A stretch of 64,000 bases of DNA, from contig NZ_QJJM01000016.1 in NCBI RefSeq assembly GCF_003201955.1, positions 1-64,000 on the forward strand, in the 5' to 3' direction. Under the pieces are notes generated by a model. That model had not been told where the DNA came from. It did no database searches and saw nothing but the letters and a program-made list of their open reading frames with translations. This stretch comes from Blastomonas natatoria (GTDB lineage Bacteria; Pseudomonadota; Alphaproteobacteria; Sphingomonadales; Sphingomonadaceae). Made by a program: the position numbers and the translations under genes. Shown piece after piece: positions 23,781 to 33,282 of the stretch. How positions within the stretch are numbered: the first letter of the stretch is position 1; every line of letters begins with the position of its first letter.

Positions 23781-24428
23781 ATGTGCAACCTGTATCGCAT
23801 GACAAGCAACGCCGATGCAATCCGCCAGTTGTTCGGTGCGGTGCTGGGTGAGGTCGATCTGGGCGGCGCGAACCTCCCGCCATTCGAGGGCATCTATCCC
23901 GATTATGAGGCGCCGGTGCTCGTGGCGGAGGGGCAGGGCGCAAGGCTTGCGACGATGCGCTGGGGCTGGCCTCCCTTTGGCGATATCAGGCGGCCGATCA
24001 CCAATGTGCGCAATCTGTCGTCGCCGATGTGGCGCAGCGCCCTGCGCGTTCCGGCGCGGCGATGCCTGGTGCCGGTGACCGCGTTCTGCGAATATGCTGC
24101 GGCCCCTGATCCCGTCACGAAGCGCAAGCGGCAGCACTGGTTTGCCCTGACATCGGGCGAGCCCTTCGCCTTTGCGGGCATCTGGCGACCGGTCGAGATG
24201 GGAGCGCGCTTTGCGTTTCTCACCTGCGCACCCAATGCGCTGGTCGGCGCGGTCCATCCAAAGGCCATGCCGGTGATGCTGACCGGCGAGAGACTTGCGC
24301 AGTGGCTGCGGGAGGACTGGGGGCAGGCCGAGAGGCTGGTGGCCCCCTATCCGGATGCAACGATGATCGAACTGCCCGAGGCTGCGCCACACGATGCAAG
24401 CGGGCCACAGCCCGGCCTTTTCGGCTGA
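23781..24428 (+). CDS. SRAP family DNA-protein crosslink protein (YedK/HMCES-like)
   Basis: SRAP proteins form a covalent thiazolidine link with abasic sites in single-stranded DNA. I start the gene at 23781 so that Cys2 (MCNLYRMT) is the catalytic N-terminal residue after Met removal. The invariant Asn is in NVRNLSS, the Glu in TAFCEYAA, and the His in VHPKAMPVML. The product has 215 residues, typical of YedK. A longer open frame to the left is antisense to the aldolase and has no function here. Context with the family 5 UDG suggests a small base-damage repair neighbourhood, but the genes are separately promoted. Confidence 0.95.
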   Translation: MCNLYRMTSNADAIRQLFGAVLGEVDLGGANLPPFEGIYPDYEAPVLVAEGQGARLATMRWGWPPFGDIRRPITNVRNLSSPMWRSALRVPARRCLVPVTAFCEYAAAPDPVTKRKRQHWFALTSGEPFAFAGIWRPVEMGARFAFLTCAPNALVGAVHPKAMPVMLTGERLAQWLREDWGQAERLVAPYPDATMIELPEAAPHDASGPQPGLFG

Positions 24429-24618
24429 AACGGCGCGAAATTCCTTGAAAATGCCGCCATGCGCTGGTATCGGCGCGCCGTGACCGACAGCCTTTTGGCT
24501 GGCGTGCCCTATTTTATTGGCCTTCTAGCTTTGGCTTTGCAGTCCGTTTTCCGCGCCCCATGGCGTGGCGCGAGCGTGTCTGCGGTGCTGTGATTCGAAA
24601 TGGAGCTGACGTAAGTTT

Positions 24619-24825
24619 ATGCAGATTCTCGTACGCGATAACAATGTTGACCAGGCGCTGCGGGCGCTCAAGAAGAAGCTGCAGCGCGAAGGTGTGTATC
24701 GCGAAATGAAGCTGCGTCGGCATTATGAAAAGCCCAGCGAAAAGCGTGCCCGTGAAAAGGCAGCTGCCGTGCGTCGTGCGCGCAAGCTGGAGCGCAAGCG
24801 CATGGAACGTGACGGCGCGAAATAA
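24619..24825 (+). CDS. rpsU: 30S ribosomal protein bS21
   Basis: The 68-residue basic protein matches bS21 throughout ([40 protein letters not shown], a KR-rich tail). It is needed for translation initiation on the 30S subunit. The start has GGAG about 13 bases upstream, slightly long. The gene stands alone between the SRAP gene and the FKBP gene rather than next to dnaG/rpoD. Its 190-base upstream region has short inverted repeats (for example CAGCCTTTTGGCTG near 24489) but no feature I can name. Confidence 0.97.
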   Translation: MQILVRDNNVDQALRALKKKLQREGVYREMKLRRHYEKPSEKRAREKAAAVRRARKLERKRMERDGAK

Positions 24826-24954
24826 GCCGGTTATAGCATCGCGAAACTGACGGATCGGGGACGCCGATTCGTCGCAACGGCCCCTGATGGGACTGCAAGG
24901 TCAAGGCCTGGCAGTGCTTCTCAGGGGCTTGTGGTACGATAATCGGAGGCTGCC

Positions 24955-25560
24955 ATGTCCGTAACCCGCGTTCCCATTCCACCGCTGGCCAAAGGGTCGC
25001 TGACCAAATTGTGGATCGGTGTTGCTGCTGCCGTTGCTATTGCCGGCGGAACTGCCTGGGCCGGCCTGCAGTCGGTTCCGCAATCAGCGGCGGGGTTCCT
25101 CGCCAGCAATGCAGATGAGCCGGGCGTGATCACCACCGAGAGCGGGCTTCAGTTCAAGGAACTGGTCAAGGGCAGCGGCCCTTCGCCCACGGATGCCGAC
25201 GTGACGCTGATCAACTATCAGGGCACCCTGATGGACGGCACGCCGTTCGATGCGAACCAGCGCGTGCCCATGCCGGTCGCAGGTTCGATCCCCGGTTTTT
25301 CCGAAGGGCTGAAGCGGATGCAGCGGGGCGGCAAGTACCGCCTGTGGATTCCGCCCGAGCTTGGCTATGGCGCCGAGGAAAAGACCAATCCGCAGACGGG
25401 GCAGGTGGTCATTCCGGCCAACAGCCTGCTGGTGTTCGACGTCGATCTGGTCGAGTTCATTCCTGAAGCCCAGCTGCGCGCGATGCAGCAGCAGCTGCAG
25501 GGGCAAGGCGCTCCGGGTGGTCCTCCGGGTGCACCGCCGCCGGGAATGCCGGGCAACTGA
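24955..25560 (+). CDS. Exported/membrane-anchored FKBP peptidyl-prolyl isomerase
   Basis: This is an FKBP-type proline isomerase that assists folding in the periplasm. A hydrophobic segment at residues 19-37 (LWIGVAAAVAIAGGTAWAG) is an uncleaved anchor or signal. The FKBP domain spans about 60-172, with SGLQFKELVKGSGPSPTDADV, VTLINYQGTLMDGTPFDA, GFSEGLKRMQRGGKYRLWIP, LGYGAEE and VIPANSLLVFDVDLVEF. The C-terminal 25 residues are Gln/Gly/Pro-rich. The start follows a GGAGGC site. It is flanked by rpsU and ended by a bidirectional terminator. Confidence 0.94.
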   Translation: MSVTRVPIPPLAKGSLTKLWIGVAAAVAIAGGTAWAGLQSVPQSAAGFLASNADEPGVITTESGLQFKELVKGSGPSPTDADVTLINYQGTLMDGTPFDANQRVPMPVAGSIPGFSEGLKRMQRGGKYRLWIPPELGYGAEEKTNPQTGQVVIPANSLLVFDVDLVEFIPEAQLRAMQQQLQGQGAPGGPPGAPPPGMPGN

Positions 25561-25574
25561 TAGCAGAAACATGA

Positions 25575-25600
25575 AAAGGCCGGTGTCACCACCGGCCTTT
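25575..25600. terminator. Bidirectional terminator of the FKBP and thioesterase genes
   Basis: An 11-base perfect stem (AAAGGCCGGTG with CACCGGCCTTT) with a 4-base loop lies between two convergent genes. The plus side ends in CTTTCTT, the minus side in TTTTCATGTTT. Confidence 0.85.
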
Positions 25601-25631
25601 CTTGTTGCAGGCTTCCGGATCGGAAAGTGCT

Positions 25632-26099
25632 CTATACACCCTCGGGCGGAACCCGCTCGAAGGACGCTACCATATCCTTGAACCATTGCGGCACCGGCGC
25701 GGGTCGGCGTGTTGCGACGGAAAAGTGCACATAGCTGATCGTGACCACGGTCAGCAGTTCCTCTCCCCGGAAGATCGCACACTCGCTGGTCAGCGAGCTC
25801 GTACCGAAGCGCTTGATGCGCACGGCCAGGTCGATCATGTCATCGGCGACTGCGCTTCCGCGAAAGTCGACCTCTGCATGGCGCACCATCATGTCATGAT
25901 CGGGGCCGAACAGGTTGAAGCCCGCACTTTCCGGCTTGCCGCTCGCCACATTGAGCGCGCGGAAATATTCGGTGATGCCGACATCGGCGTACATCAGATA
26001 ATTCGCGTTGAAGACGATATTCTGCATATCGACCTCGTGATAATGCACGCGCTTGGGCGCGATGCTGCGATAATGGGCGCGGATGGGCGCGTCCGACAT
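25632..26099 (-). CDS. Acyl-CoA thioesterase, YbgC-like
   Basis: This is a 155-residue hotdog-fold thioesterase. The active-site segment KRVHYHEVDMQNIVFNANYL is the D-x-x-x-V-x-x-N version of the 4HBT motif. The acidic EVD gives the catalytic Asp near residue 22. The later strands include AEVDFRGSAVADDMIDLAVR and TISYVHFS. The start at 26099 has GAGGGGA 6 bases upstream; the longer in-frame extension has no ribosome site. It is probably monocistronic: a bidirectional terminator lies downstream, and the receptor terminator lies 58 bases upstream. Confidence 0.9.
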   Translation of the reverse strand: MSDAPIRAHYRSIAPKRVHYHEVDMQNIVFNANYLMYADVGITEYFRALNVASGKPESAGFNLFGPDHDMMVRHAEVDFRGSAVADDMIDLAVRIKRFGTSSLTSECAIFRGEELLTVVTISYVHFSVATRRPAPVPQWFKDMVASFERVPPEGV

Positions 26100-26160
26100 G
26101 CTGTTCCCCTCTGTCGTTCTCGTTCCGGATCGTCTGCTCCGCATACACAATGCTGGGCAC

Positions 26161-26187
26161 AAAAAAAGGGGGGGCATGAAGCCCCCC
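26161..26187 (-). terminator. Strong terminator after the second receptor
   Basis: A GC-only stem (GGGGGGC with GCCCCCC, 5-base loop) is followed on the minus strand by seven T residues. It lies about 75 bases after the receptor stop. Confidence 0.9.
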
Positions 26188-26260
26188 ATTTCCCTGTTTT
26201 CAATCGGTTGGGTCTTTTGCCAACCTGATCGTGACCAAGCCCGGTCAAACCGTGAATGGA

Positions 26261-28885
26261 TCAGAACTTGAAGCGGATCGAGCCACCATAGGTGCGCGGC
26301 AGGCTGGGATAGCCGGAGATGCTGCCGGCCTGAGCAACCGAGTCGAACACCGTCGAGATGAACCGGTCGTCGAGCAGGTTGCGCGCCCAGGCGCTGATTT
26401 CGAAACCGTTGGTCAGCTCGAGCGTGGCCGAGACGTTGACCAGGTCGGTCTGGCGACGGAACTGGCGAGCAATATCCAGCGCGGGCTGGAAGTTGCGGGT
26501 GCCGTTCGGGTTGGTGACGATGAAGCCCGGCAGGCCTTCGGCGATCTGCACGTCGCTTTCATAGGCATAGTCGCCGCGAACGGTGAACTTCGTGCCGCCT
26601 TCGAACTCATAGGTGTACGAACCGCCCATCGAGGCCGACAGGGCAGGGATGCCCGCCGGGGTCGCACCGGTGAGATCGCCCACCGCCGAATTCAGGAAGC
26701 TGTCGTACTTCGGATCGAGATAGGTGAAGGCGACGAACAGGTTGAGGCCGTCAGTCGGACGGACGGTGCCGTCGAATTCGATACCGAAGGTCGACTGCTT
26801 GCCCGCATTGGCGAGCGCGAAGCCGGTGCCGGTGAACACGTTGCTCTGGAAGCCACGGATCGACTGCTTGAACACGGTCAGGTTGAAAGCGACCAGCGGC
26901 CACTGCGCCTTGATACCCGCTTCATAGACTTCCGATTCCTCGGGGCCGGCGAAACGCGAACCGGTGGTTAGATTCGGCACCGCCAGGCCTGCATTGCGGA
27001 TCGGCGAGGCTGCCGGATTGGTGACCGGCGAGCCCGGGATGAAGTCGGTCGGGAACGGACGGCTGTCACGCGACAGGTTGAACGAGGTCGCCTTGAAGCC
27101 GGTGGCGTAGGTCGCATAGATGTTCACATTGTCGGTGATCTCGTAGTTCGCGCGGATGGTGTACGAGAAGTCGTCATCTTTGGTCCGGCCGCTTTCCACT
27201 GCATTGGGATAGTTGAGGAAGGGCGGCAGGAACTGCAGGCCGCGCAGGGCGAGCAAACCATTGGTGGCCGGATTTTGCGCACCGGCCTGAATGGCCGCAA
27301 ACACGGCGGGGTTGGCCTGGGCGAATGCACCGACAGCCGCTGGGTTACGGGCGTCCACGCCGCGACCTGCCAGGGCTTGAGCAAATCCGATGGCAACCAG
27401 GTCGAGGTTCGAGAATGCGTCGGTGCTGACCACATTCGAGGTCACGCGCTTCTTGTCTTCGGTATAGTTGAAACCGAACGTGAAGGTCAGGCGATCGATC
27501 GGCTTGAAATCCACCTGTCCAAAGATCGAATAAGCGTCGTTGCCGTAGGTGAAATCGTCGAAAATGCCCTGACCCTGGCGGAAGAACGTGTTCTGCGGAA
27601 CGCCCAGAAGGCCCTCGAGGATCGGAGCGCTCAGCTGGCCACCTGTGCCTGCACCAATCAACGCGCTCGCATAGCCACGGAAATCACGCCCGAAGAGCAG
27701 CGAGTTGGTGAAGTCGATATTTTCGTTGAAATAGAAGCCGCCGAGCAGGAAGTTCAGCGGGCCGTCAAAGTCCGATGCAACGCGCAGTTCCTGGGTGAAG
27801 GTGTCGATCGAGGTGTTGGCCGCGTTCTGGCCGATCAGGTCGGCGCTGGTGAAGTCCGAATCCTGGTTGGTTGTCGAACGGACTTCGCGATAGGCGGTGA
27901 TGCTGGTGAAAGTCAGCGCGCCGACATTCCAGTCGCCCTGCAGCGATCCACCATAGTTCTCGATCACGTTGGTAGAAGGAAAGTTGTTGCGGACGGCGTA
28001 TGAGAACGGGTCGGCCGCTTCAAGCGGACGCGCCTGACCGCTTGCAGCGCGCAGCGCCGCAGTGATCCCGGGGTTTTCGCGGACGTTGGCCGCGATACAG
28101 CAGTTTTCGTTGATCTTGTCGTAATCACCGATCACGCGGAACGACAGGTCGGCGCTCGGTTCCCACAGCAACTGGCCCCGCACGCCCCAGCGATCGCGGT
28201 TGTTGAACTTCTGGTTCAGGTTGAGGTCACGGGCATAGCCGTCACGCTTGTTGATGTTGCCGGCCAGGCTGAAGGCCAGAGTGTCGCTGATCGGGCCGGT
28301 AATGTCGCCGCGCAGGATGCGTGCGTTGAAATTGCCATAGGTCGCTTCAACCTGACCGCCGAATTCGAACTGCGGACGATCGGTGACGATGCTGATGATA
28401 CCTGCAGACGCGTTCTTGCCGAACAGGGTCGACTGCGGGCCACGCAGCACTTCGACGCGCTGGATATTCGGGAGGTCCCCGATCTGGGCAGCCGACCGCG
28501 AGCGGTACACGCCGTCAATGAACACGCCGACCGAGGGTTCGATGCCGGGGTTGTTGGCGCCGTTGCCGAAACCGCGGATGATGAAGTTGGTGTTGGCCGA
28601 GCTCTGCAGCTGCGAGACGCGAAGCGAGGGGACCAGGGTTTGCAGGTCGATCAGGTCGCGGACCTGCGCGTCTTCGATGTCTTCGCCGCTGGTCACGGAG
28701 ACCGCGATCGGAATTTCCTGCAGCGTGGTTTCGCGCTTGGAGGCGGTCACGATGATGACGTTGCTGTCGGCGGTCTCTGCGTCCTGCGCCGCGTCCTGTG
28801 CGAAGGCAGAGGCGGGCATGGCGAGCGTGCCGAGTGCTGCACCCGAAAGCAGAATGGATTTCAGGCGCGAGTCGGTGATGGTCAT
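26261..28885 (-). CDS. TonB-dependent receptor, outer membrane
   Basis: This is an 874-residue outer-membrane receptor. It has a signal peptide (MPASAFAQ near residue 28), then a TonB box/extension (SNVIIVTASKRETTLQEIP), and a plug domain (DLIDLQTLVPSLRV, FIIRGFGNGANNPGIEPSVG, VFIDGVYRSRSAAQI, IQRVEVLRGPQSTLFGKNAS, GIISIVTDRP). A beta barrel follows and ends in a terminal Phe (YGGSIRFKF). The plug signatures place it with iron/siderophore-type or broad CirA-like receptors common in sphingomonads; the ligand is unknown. SD GGGGAG lies 8 bases upstream. It is followed by a very strong terminator and stands alone. No regulator or transporter adjoins it to reveal the substrate. Confidence 0.94.
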   Translation of the reverse strand: MTITDSRLKSILLSGAALGTLAMPASAFAQDAAQDAETADSNVIIVTASKRETTLQEIPIAVSVTSGEDIEDAQVRDLIDLQTLVPSLRVSQLQSSANTNFIIRGFGNGANNPGIEPSVGVFIDGVYRSRSAAQIGDLPNIQRVEVLRGPQSTLFGKNASAGIISIVTDRPQFEFGGQVEATYGNFNARILRGDITGPISDTLAFSLAGNINKRDGYARDLNLNQKFNNRDRWGVRGQLLWEPSADLSFRVIGDYDKINENCCIAANVRENPGITAALRAASGQARPLEAADPFSYAVRNNFPSTNVIENYGGSLQGDWNVGALTFTSITAYREVRSTTNQDSDFTSADLIGQNAANTSIDTFTQELRVASDFDGPLNFLLGGFYFNENIDFTNSLLFGRDFRGYASALIGAGTGGQLSAPILEGLLGVPQNTFFRQGQGIFDDFTYGNDAYSIFGQVDFKPIDRLTFTFGFNYTEDKKRVTSNVVSTDAFSNLDLVAIGFAQALAGRGVDARNPAAVGAFAQANPAVFAAIQAGAQNPATNGLLALRGLQFLPPFLNYPNAVESGRTKDDDFSYTIRANYEITDNVNIYATYATGFKATSFNLSRDSRPFPTDFIPGSPVTNPAASPIRNAGLAVPNLTTGSRFAGPEESEVYEAGIKAQWPLVAFNLTVFKQSIRGFQSNVFTGTGFALANAGKQSTFGIEFDGTVRPTDGLNLFVAFTYLDPKYDSFLNSAVGDLTGATPAGIPALSASMGGSYTYEFEGGTKFTVRGDYAYESDVQIAEGLPGFIVTNPNGTRNFQPALDIARQFRRQTDLVNVSATLELTNGFEISAWARNLLDDRFISTVFDSVAQAGSISGYPSLPRTYGGSIRFKF

Positions 28886-29137
28886 TGGGTGTTCTCCCCT
28901 AATGGTGCTGACGAAACGGCCCTGTCCCCGGGCCTGCTATGGCTTTGAGTCGTCCCTTATGGCTGACACCCGACTGTCACAAACGAAAAGCTAGGAAACC
29001 TAAGCGATTCCGGCGCCTGCGTGACATTATTGCAACGAAATTAACGATTGTTGCCGCGTCAATTGCGCGGGTCGCAATTGTGCGTCGCAGCATTCCGTTC
29101 GCGTAAAGCAGGCGAAGGCGTCAGATTGACGCGAACG

Positions 29138-30928
29138 TCAAGCGATCGGCGCGCAGGCCCGTTCCAGCCAAGCCAGGGCTTCTCCGTCCAGCTGAGGGGC
29201 AACCACCTCCATCACCTTGCCATGATAGGCGTTGAGCCATGCAAGCTCGCCGGGGCTCAGCAGGGCAGGATCGATGCAGTTGCGATCAATGGGAGCAAAG
29301 GTCAGCGTTTCGAAGCCCAGCATCTCCTGTTCTGCGCCTTCGATCTCGATCGGTTCGACCAGCACCAGATTCTCGATGCGGATGCCGAACTCGCCTGCCT
29401 TGTAATAGCCCGGCTCATTCGAGCATATCATGCCAGGGCGCAGCGGCTCGCCCTGGCCGCCAAAGGCGGCGATGCGTTGCGGCCCTTCATGCACGGCAAG
29501 GAAGCTGCCGACACCATGACCGGTACCATGGGCATAGTCGACCCCGTCGGCCCAGAGGAACTGCCGCGCCAGCGCATCGAGCTGGCCGCCGGTCGTGCCC
29601 TTGGGGAAACGGATGGTGGCGAGCGCGATATGGCCCTTGAGCACCTGGGTGAAGCGGCGCTTCATCTCTGCCGTCGGTGTACCGATGGCGATCGTGCGGG
29701 TAATATCGGTGGTGCCGTCGAGATACTGACCGCCGGAATCGACCAGATACAGGCTGTCCATCACGATCGGCAGGTTGGTCTCTTCCGACACGCGATAATG
29801 GCAGATCGCGCCATTGGACGATGCGCCCGAGATCGTGTCGAACGACGTGTCGATAAGCTTGCCGGTCGCTTCACGGAATTCGAGCAGCTTGGCGGCGGCC
29901 GAAAGCTCGGTCTGGCCACCCGCAGGGGCAGCAATCGACAGCCAGTGCAGGAAGCGGCTGACTGCGGCGCCGTCGCGCGCCTGCGCCGCACGGTGCCCGG
30001 CGATTTCCGTCGTGTTCTTCATCGCGCGCGGCAATACGCTGGGATCGCGCTTCGCGACGACCTTCGCCCCGGCAGCCTCGAGCCGGGCAAAGATTGCAGC
30101 AACCGCGCGTTCGGGATCGACCGCGACCGCCTTGCCACTCAGCGCGTCGAGCCCCTCAGGGAAGCTGTCATAATCGTGCAGCGCGACCTGGTTGCCCAGA
30201 TGCGCGCGCAGATCGTCGGTCACCTTTCCGGGCGCGACATACAGATCCGCGCGGCCATCCTGATGCACCACCCCATAGGACAAGGTGACCGGCGTGTGCG
30301 TGATATCGCTGCCGCGCACGTTGAAGATCCACGCGATCGAATCGAGCGCGGTAATGACGGCTGCATCGAGATTTTCTTCTGCCAGCCAGGTCGCGATGTC
30401 GCCGCGCTTCTCGGCTGAATCGCGGCCCGCATATTCCATTGCATGCGGCTTCATGATTGCATCGGGACGCGCGGGCTGATCGTGCCACACCGCATCGACC
30501 GGATTGTCAGTCAGTTCCTTGAGCGTCGCCCCCGCCTTTGCCAGCTTGGCGCTTGCCTGCTTCACCCAGTCGCGCGTGTGCAGCCAGGCATCATAGCCGA
30601 TGACCGCCCCCTTGGCTGCGTTTGCGCCCAGCCAGTCTGCCACGCTCTGCTGCGCCGTGCCGACATATTCGAACAGCCGGCCATCGACCTGATCGCGAAC
30701 CTGGATGGTATAGCGTCCGTCGACAAAAATCGCCGCCCGGTCGGATAGCACCACCGCGCTCCCCGCCGATCCGCCAAAACCGGTCAGCCATTCCAGCCGC
30801 TGCGCATAGGCACCGATATATTCGCTCATATGCTCGTCACAGATCGGAACGACAAAGCCATCCAGCCCCTGGCGCTTCAGTTCTTCGCGCAGGGCGGCCA
30901 GGCGGGCTTCATGGGTGGACATCAGCAT
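29138..30928 (-). CDS. Xaa-Pro aminopeptidase, M24B family
   Basis: This 596-residue aminopeptidase P-type enzyme removes N-terminal residues next to proline, probably in the cytoplasm. The N-terminal creatinase-like domains occupy about 1-310 (ALREELKRQGLDGFVVP, ERLEWLTGFGGSAGSAVV). The metal-binding pita-bread domain follows, with DSGGQYLDGTTDITRT (two Asp), YAHGTGHGVGSFLAVHEGP (His) and MICSNEPGYYKAGEFGIRIENLV (two Glu). The length matches the large, eukaryote-like APP type, with a C-terminal extension. An AAGGAG site lies 13 bases before the ATG at 30928. It is divergent from oligopeptidase B with 122 bases between starts, so the two peptidases may share a control region. Confidence 0.95.
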   Translation of the reverse strand: MLMSTHEARLAALREELKRQGLDGFVVPICDEHMSEYIGAYAQRLEWLTGFGGSAGSAVVLSDRAAIFVDGRYTIQVRDQVDGRLFEYVGTAQQSVADWLGANAAKGAVIGYDAWLHTRDWVKQASAKLAKAGATLKELTDNPVDAVWHDQPARPDAIMKPHAMEYAGRDSAEKRGDIATWLAEENLDAAVITALDSIAWIFNVRGSDITHTPVTLSYGVVHQDGRADLYVAPGKVTDDLRAHLGNQVALHDYDSFPEGLDALSGKAVAVDPERAVAAIFARLEAAGAKVVAKRDPSVLPRAMKNTTEIAGHRAAQARDGAAVSRFLHWLSIAAPAGGQTELSAAAKLLEFREATGKLIDTSFDTISGASSNGAICHYRVSEETNLPIVMDSLYLVDSGGQYLDGTTDITRTIAIGTPTAEMKRRFTQVLKGHIALATIRFPKGTTGGQLDALARQFLWADGVDYAHGTGHGVGSFLAVHEGPQRIAAFGGQGEPLRPGMICSNEPGYYKAGEFGIRIENLVLVEPIEIEGAEQEMLGFETLTFAPIDRNCIDPALLSPGELAWLNAYHGKVMEVVAPQLDGEALAWLERACAPIA

Positions 30929-31050
30929 GGCGGGGTATCAACTCCTTGCAAAAGCGGTTGGGCAGCAAGATAGAGACTATCCGTGCGCAGCGCCAGTCCG
31001 GCGCGGTCTGCGGCACGTCTGCAAGCGAACACGTTTGAAGGGAAACGTTC

Positions 31051-33234
31051 ATGCCGATCCGACTGCGCGGTGCGCCCGCCATTGCCAAGACCGCTCTGGC
31101 AGCGGCGCTGGCGGTGACGTCGCCTGCCCTTGCCAATGCTCCTGCTTCAACCAACGAAAGTGCATCCATGTCCCAAACGTCCAAGCCGCCGATCGCCGAG
31201 CAGCGGCCCTATAGCTACGAACGCCATGGCGTGACCGTTCAGGATCCTTGGCACTGGTTGCGCGATTCCGGCTATCCCAAGGTCGACGATGCCGATGTGC
31301 TGGCCTATCTCGAGGCGGAGAACCGCTGGTTCGAGGCGGCGATGCAGCCGCATCAGGCGCTGACCGACGCGCTGTTCGAGGAAATGAAGGGGCGCATCAA
31401 GGAGGATGACAGCTCGGTCCCGCAAAAGGACGGAGACTGGTACTACTGGGTCGAGTACGACAAGGGCGCCCAGTACAAGAAATGGTATCGCAGGCCCGTG
31501 GCGGGTGGCGACAAGGTTCTCATCCTCGACGAAACCGAACTCGCACGGGACAAGGACTATTTCCGCCTCGGCGCCTTTTCGGTCAGCCCCGATGGCAGGC
31601 TGCTCGCCTATTCGGTCGACGACAATGGTTCGGAGCGGTTCGAGGCACGCTTCAAGGACCTGACCACCGGGAAGGTTCTGGAAGACGTCATTCCGGGCAC
31701 GCTTTCCAGCCTGGTCTGGACCGCAGACGGGAAGGGCCTGCTTTACGGTCTCGCCAACGAGAACTGGCGCACCGATAACGCCCGGCTGCACCTGCTCGGA
31801 ACGCCGCTCGAAAAGGATATCGAGCTGTACAAGGAGGCCGACGAAGGCTTCCGTGTCGATATCGGCATGACCTCCAACGAGAAATACATTGTCATCGCCA
31901 CCGGCGACAACGAAACCAGCGAGGTCCGGCTGCTGCCCGCCGACAACCCGCTGGCCCAGCCGATCCTCATCAGCCCGCGCCAGAAGGGCCGGGAATATGA
32001 TGTCGAGGAGCGCGACGGCACGCTGTTCATCCACACCAACGACGATCACGTGAACTTTCGGCTTGCCACTGCGAGCATCGACAATCCGGGGCAATGGACC
32101 ACGCTCATCCCGGGCAGCGACGAATTCTACATGACCGACATGAACGCCTTCAAGAACTTCTATGTCGTCGAAGGGCGGCGGGGCGGCCTCGACCAGATCG
32201 AGATCCGCGACTATGCGGATGCGAGCAAGGTGCAGCCGATCACCTTCCCGGAGGCAAGCTATTCCGCCTCGCTGGGCGACAATCCCGAATGGGACATGAA
32301 GGTGCTGCGCCTCGCCTATGAATCGATGGTCACGCCCGATACGGTCTATGACTACGACGTGGCGACGCAGAAGCTGACCGTGCTCAAGGTGCAGGAAGTG
32401 CCCTCGGGCTACAACGCCGCCGATTACGAGACCGAGCGGCTGATGATCACTGCGCGCGACGGAACGCAGGTGCCGGTTTCGGTCATCTATCGCAAGGGCT
32501 TCAGGAAGGATGGCAGCGCGCCGCTGCACCTCTATGCCTATGGCGCCTATGGCTATGCCGTGCCGCCCAGCTTCTCGGTCACCCGTCTGAGCCTGGTCGA
32601 TCGCGGCTTTGCCTATGCCATCGCGCATATCCGCGGCGGCGACGATCTGGGCCGCAAATGGTATCTCGACGGAAAGCTGACCAAGCGGACCAACACGTTC
32701 AACGACTTTGTCGATGTCGCCAAGGGGCTGATTGCCAAGGGCTATACGGCCAAGGGCAAGGTCACCGCGAGCGGCGGCTCTGCGGGGGGCGAGCTGATGG
32801 GCGTGGTCGTCAACACCGATCCCGATCTGTGGGGCGCGGTTGTCGCGCATGTGCCCTTTGTCGATGTGGTCAACACGATGCTCGACGAGACGCTGCCGCT
32901 CACTCCCGGCGAATGGCCCGAATGGGGCAACCCGATCACCGACAAGGCGGCGTTCGACCTGCTGATGTCGTACAGCCCGTATGACAATGTGAAGGCCCAG
33001 GCCTATCCGCCGCTGCTGGTGACCGCCGGCCTCAATGATCCGCGCGTGACCTATTGGGAGCCAGCCAAATGGGTGGCGAAGCTGCGCGTCACCAAGACCG
33101 ATGACAACGCACTGCTGCTCAAGACCAACATGGGCGCGGGCCATGGCGGCAAGTCGGGGCGGTTCGATTCGCTCAAGGAAACCGCCGAGGAGTTCGCCTT
33201 CATCCTCTGGCAGATGGGCATGGCCGGGAAATAA
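31051..33234 (+). CDS. Oligopeptidase B (S9A), probably exported
   Basis: This is a prolyl oligopeptidase-family enzyme that cleaves after Arg/Lys in peptides. The propeller begins with YSYERHGVTVQDPWHWLRDS and continues to about residue 430. The hydrolase domain has Ser in TASGGSAGGEL, Asp in GLNDPRVTYWEP and His in GAGHGGKSGR, and the YGAYGYAVPPSFS oxyanion region. At 727 residues it is about 40 longer than E. coli PtrB because of an N-terminal segment (TALAAALAVTSPALANAP) that looks like a signal peptide; GAAGGGAAA lies about 6 bases before the chosen ATG. An internal ATG at 31168 would give a cytoplasmic form. Confidence 0.93.
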   Translation: MPIRLRGAPAIAKTALAAALAVTSPALANAPASTNESASMSQTSKPPIAEQRPYSYERHGVTVQDPWHWLRDSGYPKVDDADVLAYLEAENRWFEAAMQPHQALTDALFEEMKGRIKEDDSSVPQKDGDWYYWVEYDKGAQYKKWYRRPVAGGDKVLILDETELARDKDYFRLGAFSVSPDGRLLAYSVDDNGSERFEARFKDLTTGKVLEDVIPGTLSSLVWTADGKGLLYGLANENWRTDNARLHLLGTPLEKDIELYKEADEGFRVDIGMTSNEKYIVIATGDNETSEVRLLPADNPLAQPILISPRQKGREYDVEERDGTLFIHTNDDHVNFRLATASIDNPGQWTTLIPGSDEFYMTDMNAFKNFYVVEGRRGGLDQIEIRDYADASKVQPITFPEASYSASLGDNPEWDMKVLRLAYESMVTPDTVYDYDVATQKLTVLKVQEVPSGYNAADYETERLMITARDGTQVPVSVIYRKGFRKDGSAPLHLYAYGAYGYAVPPSFSVTRLSLVDRGFAYAIAHIRGGDDLGRKWYLDGKLTKRTNTFNDFVDVAKGLIAKGYTAKGKVTASGGSAGGELMGVVVNTDPDLWGAVVAHVPFVDVVNTMLDETLPLTPGEWPEWGNPITDKAAFDLLMSYSPYDNVKAQAYPPLLVTAGLNDPRVTYWEPAKWVAKLRVTKTDDNALLLKTNMGAGHGGKSGRFDSLKETAEEFAFILWQMGMAGK

Positions 33235-33243
33235 GCCGGTATG

Positions 33244-33277
33244 GGCCGGGGCAGGGCGCCAGCGCTCAGCCCCGGCC
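33244..33277. terminator. Hairpin between convergent genes
   Basis: A 9-base GC stem (GGCCGGGGC with GCCCCGGCC) with a 16-base loop lies between the oligopeptidase B stop and the stop of the convergent hypothetical gene. There is no T run on either side, so termination is uncertain. Confidence 0.35.
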
Positions 33278-33282
33278 ATGCG

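Noticed and set aside
24459-24593. A 44-codon plus-strand frame with a hydrophobic middle upstream of rpsU
   Set aside because: There is no ribosome site, it uses rare codons such as CTA, and it probably lies in the rpsU leader.
31147-33279. A 710-codon open frame antisense to oligopeptidase B
   Set aside because: It lies wholly opposite a gene with a complete catalytic triad. Long antisense frames are common in GC-rich DNA. The product shows no recognisable domain.
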